Part shown: in pieces, positions 22,862 to 27,033 of the stretch | Numbering within the stretch: position 1 is the stretch's first letter | How the letters are laid out: each line of letters starts with the position of its first letter | Assembly: GCA_018066165.1 (NCBI GenBank) | Contig: JAGHRX010000076.1 | Coordinates: forward strand, 1 to 27,033 | Origin: UBA1723 sp018066165 | GTDB lineage: Bacteria; Bacteroidota; Bacteroidia; Bacteroidales; Paludibacteraceae | Length of the DNA: 27,033 nucleotides | Reading direction: 5' to 3' | The notes under the pieces: generated by a model | Seen by the model: only the letters and a program-made list of their open reading frames with translations | Database searches by the model: none | Told to the model about the DNA's origin: nothing | Position numbers and translations under genes: made by a program

Positions 22862-24091
22862 ATGCACAACAATCTAAATAAGTTAGTTGAACGCTTTTTC
22901 AACTACGTCAAGGTAGACACACAGTCAGACGAGAACACAGGCACAACACCGTCGACAGCATCTCAGGGATATTTCGCCGAGACATTAGCAAACGAATTGG
23001 AAGAGATTGGACTACAAGACATCCATATCAGCCGTCATTCCATCGTCACAGCAACTATCCCTGCCAACTGTGATTGCGACGCTCCTACAATCGGATTCAT
23101 CGCCCACATGGACACAAGTCCGGAGACATCAGGAGCCAATGTCAAGCCACAGGTGGTAAAGTTTGAAGGCGACACCCTCGTCATCAACGAGAATCTTGGC
23201 ATAAAGATAAGTGCAAGAGAATATAAAGAGCTCAACAATTACGTCGGAGAGGAGATCATCACATCCGACGGCACTACCCTACTCGGAGCCGACGACAAAG
23301 CCGGAATCGCAGAGATCGTGACTGCAGCCGAGTATCTAATCCAGCATCCGGAGATTAAGCATGGAAAAATCCGCGTCGCCTTCACTCCAGACGAAGAGAT
23401 TGGAGAGGGAGCGGACCATTTCAACGTGGAGAAATTCGGAACCGATTTCGCCTATACATTAGACGGTGGAGGACTTGGAGAGATCGAGTACGAGAATTTC
23501 AACGCAGCAGCCGCAACAATCAAGATTACAGGGCACAATATCCATCCTGGATACGCATTGGGAAAGATGGTAAATGCCAACCGTCTGATTTCCGACATCT
23601 TGAATATGCTGCCTGAGGATGAGACTCCAGAGACAACAGACGGATACAAAGGCTTTTTCCACGTCACTGGAATGGAATCTTCCGTAACATCAGGAGTAAT
23701 CAATCTTATCATACGCGACTTCGACGAAAAGAGTTTTGCTGATAGAAAAGAATATTTGCAACGAGTGGTAGACGCATTGAACGCACACTATAAGAAAGGC
23801 AAGGTAGAGCTTGAAATCAGAGACCAGTATGCCAATATGAAGCAGGAGATCGAAAAGGTACCACACGTTGTGGATAGAGCAATTAATGCGATGAAGACTT
23901 TGGATATCACTCCAGTGATTGTGCCTATTCGTGGAGGTACCGACGGTGCTCGCCTATCATTCATGGGACTACCCTGCCCCAACCTGTTTGCCGGCGGACA
24001 CAATTTCCATTCCAACACAGAGTATGCGCCAGTGTTGTCGATGAAAGCCGCAATGGATGTGATAATCGAGATTGCCAAATGTCAGAAATAA
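22862..24091 (+). CDS. pepT: Peptidase T (tripeptide aminopeptidase)
   Basis: PepT is a cytoplasmic dizinc M20B aminopeptidase that removes the N-terminal residue from tripeptides. The 409 residues match the family. The metal-site motifs are complete: AHMDTSPETSG (zinc His/Asp near 80), LLGADDKAGIAEI (bridging Asp near 143), TPDEEIGEGADHF (catalytic and zinc Glu near 177), YTLDGGGLGEIEYENFNAA (zinc Asp near 200) and GGHNFHSNTEYAP (C-terminal zinc His near 380). The dimerisation insert is present, with GHNIHPGYALGKMVNANRL. The gene follows the long inverted repeat by 17 bases and has no clear promoter box there, so it may be read from upstream. Its end overlaps the next small gene by 13 bases. 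Nothing unusual is seen in the enzyme. Confidence 0.96.
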   Translation: MHNNLNKLVERFFNYVKVDTQSDENTGTTPSTASQGYFAETLANELEEIGLQDIHISRHSIVTATIPANCDCDAPTIGFIAHMDTSPETSGANVKPQVVKFEGDTLVINENLGIKISAREYKELNNYVGEEIITSDGTTLLGADDKAGIAEIVTAAEYLIQHPEIKHGKIRVAFTPDEEIGEGADHFNVEKFGTDFAYTLDGGGLGEIEYENFNAAAATIKITGHNIHPGYALGKMVNANRLISDILNMLPEDETPETTDGYKGFFHVTGMESSVTSGVINLIIRDFDEKSFADRKEYLQRVVDALNAHYKKGKVELEIRDQYANMKQEIEKVPHVVDRAINAMKTLDITPVIVPIRGGTDGARLSFMGLPCPNLFAGGHNFHSNTEYAPVLSMKAAMDVIIEIAKCQK

Positions 24092-24564
24092 CACTGGATA
24101 TTATCCAGGAATCGTTAGATATCATCCACGGAAAAGATCCTCTAAACAAGGACGAGTTTTTCTTGAATCTTGCGGCAGTGAATCTTCTTAATGCCGCAGC
24201 CAAGAAAAAGACGTTCAAAGAGATTGTAAAGTATAGTCATATCAAACGTCAGGCCACCTATCTATTCTCATTATGGGTGGCTGACCACAGATTGGCAGAC
24301 GAAGCGTCATACGACATCGCAGACAAATGTTTGTACATCAGATGCTACACGTTGCAATTCAGTTTCCACTACATCTTCGACAAGTATGAACCAATAGTCG
24401 AATTCATACATTCGAAAGAAAATAAGGCGACGACGTGGGACGGTGTCAGACTACAACCGATCGCGACTGAGATTTTAAACATCGCCGTCGACAATATAGA
24501 AAATCCGGGTTCCAATATTTGGGAAAACATCAATGAAATAAAGAATAATGGGCAACTGGATTAA
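24079..24564 (+). CDS. Uncharacterised small protein overlapping pepT
   Basis: I do not recognise this 161-residue protein. It has no signal peptide or membrane helix and looks helical and cytoplasmic. Visible segments are an amphipathic N-terminus (ITLDIIQESLDIIHGKDPLN), an alanine-rich helix (LNLAAVNLLNAAAKKKTFKE), an aromatic central stretch (HIKRQATYLFSLWVADHRL and YIRCYTLQFSFHYIFDKYE) and a C-terminus with TTWDGVRLQPIATEILN and NPGSNIWENI. The ATG lies inside the last codons of pepT (13-base overlap, different frame). The length of the open frame, its codon use similar to neighbours and the overlap argue for a real gene expressed with pepT. I see no enzyme motif, and a connection with peptide use is only suggested by position. 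Confidence 0.75.
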   Translation: MSEITLDIIQESLDIIHGKDPLNKDEFFLNLAAVNLLNAAAKKKTFKEIVKYSHIKRQATYLFSLWVADHRLADEASYDIADKCLYIRCYTLQFSFHYIFDKYEPIVEFIHSKENKATTWDGVRLQPIATEILNIAVDNIENPGSNIWENINEIKNNGQLD

Positions 24565-24591
24565 AAGCAGTTTACTTTTTGAATATTTTCC

Positions 24592-24604
24592 GTACCAATA
24601 GTAC
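24592..24604 (+). promoter_or_regulatory. Short GTAC inverted repeat upstream of the TonB-dependent receptor gene
   Basis: GTAC-CAATA-GTAC lies 60 bases before the receptor ATG, in the only non-coding stretch ahead of it (24565-24664). A TTTTTG sits 10 bases upstream of the first arm, but no TAnnTTTG box follows at the right spacing. It might be an operator; the short arms make this weak. Confidence 0.2.
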
Positions 24605-24664
24605 AATAATAACATAATGTCTATCGTTATATAAGCAAATGTTAATAATGCGATATTAAAACAC

Positions 24665-27025
24665 ATGAATATTTTTAAACTCGTATTGTGTTCATTAGCA
24701 ATGGGCACAGTGGCAAGCGTCTCAAGCCAGACAAAAACAATCGCTGGATATGTGACGGACGCATCATCAGGCGAAACACTAATCGGAGCCTATATCATGA
24801 CTCCAGACGGAAAACGAGGCACAGAAACCAACCAATATGGCTACTTTGTGCTTTCATTGCCAGAAGGAGAAAACCAGATTATAGCCTCATACGTAAGCTA
24901 TTCCGACAAACAACTATCATTCAATCTTAAAAAAGACACAACAGTCAGAATCAAACTTGAGCCCGACAATCAGTTGGAAGAACTTGTTGTGACAGCCAAA
25001 GAGATTAAAAGAGACCATCGTTTAGAAGAAACCGTAATCAGCAAAGAGGTGATCTCACCAGAACTGCTTAATGTGCTTCCAGCAATGCTTGGCGAGCCAG
25101 ACCTTGTGAAGACGGTGCAGATGCTACCCGGCGTGCAAAGTGGTACGGAGGGATCATCAGGACTTTATGTGCGTGGTGGTTCGCCAGATGAGAACCTTAT
25201 TCTGCTTGACGACGTACCAGTTTACAATGCGTCACACCTGTTTGGATTCTTCTCAGTATTCAACTCAGACGCTATCAAAACCGTCAATCTTCATAAAGGA
25301 GGCTTCCCTGCAAGATTTGGAGGAAGACTCTCATCGGTGATGGATATCCACACTAAAGACGGAAACGACCAGGAAATCCACGGAGCGGCACAGATCGGTT
25401 TGCTATCATCTAAATTCAGTCTTGAAGGACCGATAGTAAAAGAGAAAACCACATTCTTCGTGTCTGCCAGAAGAACATATTTTGATGTCCTTACCAAACC
25501 ATTCTTACCAGACGATGAAAAATTCGGTTATTTCTTCTGGGATCTGAACGCAAAGATAAGTCATAAGTTCAACGACAAACACCGTCTGTATTTCGGCATA
25601 TATTCAGGACGTGACAAATTCGGATTTGACTCAGAAGAAAAAGATTATGTATCTGAGGCTGGATTAGGTTGGGGAAACATCACGTCAGCAATGAGATGGA
25701 ACTTCATGATTCACAACAAGCTGTTCATGAATACAACTTTAGCGTTTTCAAAATACAAATTCTTCATTGAAGGAGATGAGACCGGCTACAACGAAAACCA
25801 CCAGAAAGATTACGAGATGAATTTCAAATACACATCTCAGATCAAAGACTGGAGTCTGAAGAACACCTTCACATACACTCCAAACAATCGTCATGAGTTT
25901 AAGTTTGGAGAAGCGGTCACACTTCACACATTCAAACCAGGAGAACAAGGAGTCTATGAAAACTGGGCGGATACAGACACAGAAGACTACAACGATTGGA
26001 ATATCGATACCACAATCCACGCGTCAGTAAAGAAACCGACGGAATGCAACCTATTCGTTGAGGATGAGTTCAAGATTACCAAAAGAATAAATCTCAACTT
26101 AGGTCTTCACGCGTCGCTCTTCAATGTCGACAACAAGACATACACATCTATAGAGCCACGCCTGTCTTTCGCAGCACATCCAACTGAAAGATTCACAATA
26201 AAGGCAGCATACAGCAGAATGCGTCAGTATCTGCATCTATTGTCCAATTCCACTATCGGACTGCCAACAGACCTTTGGGTGCCAGTGACAGGCAATATCA
26301 AGCCGCTGGAATCAAACCAAACTGCCGCTGGATTCGTGATCGGACTTCCTAAAGACTTCCTATTCTCTGTAGAAGGCTACTACAAAACGATGGATAATAT
26401 CATCGAGTATAAGGAAGGAGCATCCCTATTCTCCAGCATGGCGTGGGAGGAAAAGGTCGAGATGGGACAAGGAAAGTCGAAAGGTGTAGAGGTGATGTTG
26501 AAGAAGGAAACCGGCAAGACAACCGGCTGGATAGCCTACACATTGTCGAAATCAGAGCGTCAGTTCGACGAGATCAACCAAGGCAAGTGGTTTCCTTCCA
26601 CTTACGACAGAACACACGACATCAGCATCGTGATCAATCATAAATTCTCCGAGAAAGTTGATATAGGAGCGACATGGGTTTATGGCACAGGTTACGCATT
26701 CACAATGCCAACACACTACATATTGGTAGACCAAAATCTGCAGGATAAATACAGTGGTGATGATGATAGAATAGAATATTCAACGAGCCGCAACAACTAT
26801 AGAATGGAGAATTACCACAGACTTGACCTCGGTGTCAACTTCCACCGTCACACAGAAGGAAGCAGACTCAGACGTCAATTCTCTATCAGTGTGTTCAACG
26901 TCTACAATAGACACAATCCATTTATGTATAGTCTTTCAACGGATAACGAAAACAGAAACATTAAATTGAAGAAACTGTCAATTTTCCCTGTAATCCCGTC
27001 AATTTCTTATTCTGTAAAATTCTAA
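24665..27025 (+). CDS. TonB-dependent outer-membrane receptor with carboxypeptidase-regulatory-like N-terminal domain
   Basis: This is an outer-membrane beta-barrel receptor of 786 residues, complete in the window. A signal peptide (about 1-21) is followed by a CarboxypepD_reg-like beta-sandwich (IAGYVTDASSGETLIGAYIM to VRIKLEPDNQLEELVVTAKE), where the EELVVTAKE end is the common bridge into the plug. The plug domain contains MLPGVQSGTEGSSGLYVRGG, ENLILLDDVPVYNASHLFGF and GGFPARFGGRLSSVMDIHTK. The remainder is the barrel, ending in SISYSVKF with the terminal aromatic residue used for barrel assembly. No SusD-like partner follows before the window ends, and the small size argues against a classic SusC. 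Ligand unknown; a metal chelate, peptide or small glycan are all possible. It seems to form its own unit after the pepT pair. Confidence 0.92.
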   Translation: MNIFKLVLCSLAMGTVASVSSQTKTIAGYVTDASSGETLIGAYIMTPDGKRGTETNQYGYFVLSLPEGENQIIASYVSYSDKQLSFNLKKDTTVRIKLEPDNQLEELVVTAKEIKRDHRLEETVISKEVISPELLNVLPAMLGEPDLVKTVQMLPGVQSGTEGSSGLYVRGGSPDENLILLDDVPVYNASHLFGFFSVFNSDAIKTVNLHKGGFPARFGGRLSSVMDIHTKDGNDQEIHGAAQIGLLSSKFSLEGPIVKEKTTFFVSARRTYFDVLTKPFLPDDEKFGYFFWDLNAKISHKFNDKHRLYFGIYSGRDKFGFDSEEKDYVSEAGLGWGNITSAMRWNFMIHNKLFMNTTLAFSKYKFFIEGDETGYNENHQKDYEMNFKYTSQIKDWSLKNTFTYTPNNRHEFKFGEAVTLHTFKPGEQGVYENWADTDTEDYNDWNIDTTIHASVKKPTECNLFVEDEFKITKRINLNLGLHASLFNVDNKTYTSIEPRLSFAAHPTERFTIKAAYSRMRQYLHLLSNSTIGLPTDLWVPVTGNIKPLESNQTAAGFVIGLPKDFLFSVEGYYKTMDNIIEYKEGASLFSSMAWEEKVEMGQGKSKGVEVMLKKETGKTTGWIAYTLSKSERQFDEINQGKWFPSTYDRTHDISIVINHKFSEKVDIGATWVYGTGYAFTMPTHYILVDQNLQDKYSGDDDRIEYSTSRNNYRMENYHRLDLGVNFHRHTEGSRLRRQFSISVFNVYNRHNPFMYSLSTDNENRNIKLKKLSIFPVIPSISYSVKF

Positions 27026-27033
27026 AATATAAT

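Noticed and set aside
24565..24664. Riboswitch or sRNA ahead of the TonB-dependent receptor gene
   Set aside because: The 100-base gap is AT-rich with only a short GTAC inverted repeat and no conserved aptamer-like structure that I can recognise.
1..27033. Insertion sequences, phage genes, tRNA or rRNA genes
   Set aside because: No transposase or integrase motifs, terminal inverted repeats with target duplications, cloverleaf sequences or rRNA-like conserved stretches were seen on either strand.

Overview
The window is a compact, AT-leaning bacterial chromosome segment in which every supported gene lies on the + strand. It very probably comes from a member of the Bacteroidales (Bacteroidota). 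The reasons are the complete Bat 'aerotolerance' cluster (moxR, DUF58, batA-E) in the order known from Bacteroides, a DUF4403 protein, a carboxypeptidase-regulatory-domain TonB-dependent receptor, A-rich translation starts with no Shine-Dalgarno sequence, and several promoters that fit the Bacteroidota -7 consensus TAnnTTTG. I see no rRNA, tRNA, CRISPR array, transposase, phage gene or origin, so this looks like core chromosome.

Layout. (1) 2-3742: an operon of a 5'-truncated membrane glycosyltransferase, a DUF2007 protein, the NTP pyrophosphohydrolase MazG and a secreted DUF4403 protein, closed by a strong terminator (3769-3810). (2) 3865-8352: the potassium uptake genes trkA and trkH, a hotdog thioesterase and a two-gene, split chromate-type transporter. 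The first transporter gene is bracketed by similar AACGAA-rich repeats. (3) 8418-9400: dapA with its own promoter and terminator. (4) 9501-12238: the septal DNA translocase ftsK with promoter and terminator. (5) 12376-14232: a small HU protein translationally overlapped with a larger protein. The larger one has an HU-like N-terminus, a nine-copy nonapeptide repeat, one membrane helix and a LysM-like C-terminus, and is the most interesting gene here. (6) 14348-22774: the Bat cluster, namely MoxR ATPase, DUF58 protein, a BatD-like membrane protein, BatA, BatB, BatC, BatD and BatE. A promoter-like box followed by a perfect hairpin lies between batC and batD. (7) 22862-24564: peptidase T overlapping a small protein I do not recognise, preceded by a long perfect inverted repeat. 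(8) 24665-27025: a complete TonB-dependent outer-membrane receptor.

How the genes fit together. TrkA gates TrkH for K+ import. FtsK pumps DNA at the septum, and the two HU proteins that follow may package DNA and, in the membrane-spanning one, perhaps tether it to the envelope (inference). In the Bat cluster, a MoxR-type AAA+ ATPase is expected to act on a membrane assembly of von Willebrand factor A (VWA) domain and TPR proteins. BatA and BatB are membrane VWA proteins, the DUF58 product is a cytoplasmic VWA-like protein, BatC and BatE supply TPRs, and BatD plus the BatD-like protein supply periplasmic domains with related cytoplasmic tails.

Non-coding DNA is scarce. The only intergenic stretches near 250 bp are 9312-9560 and 12165-12416. 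They hold terminators, promoters and short degenerate repeats, and I see no hidden gene in either.
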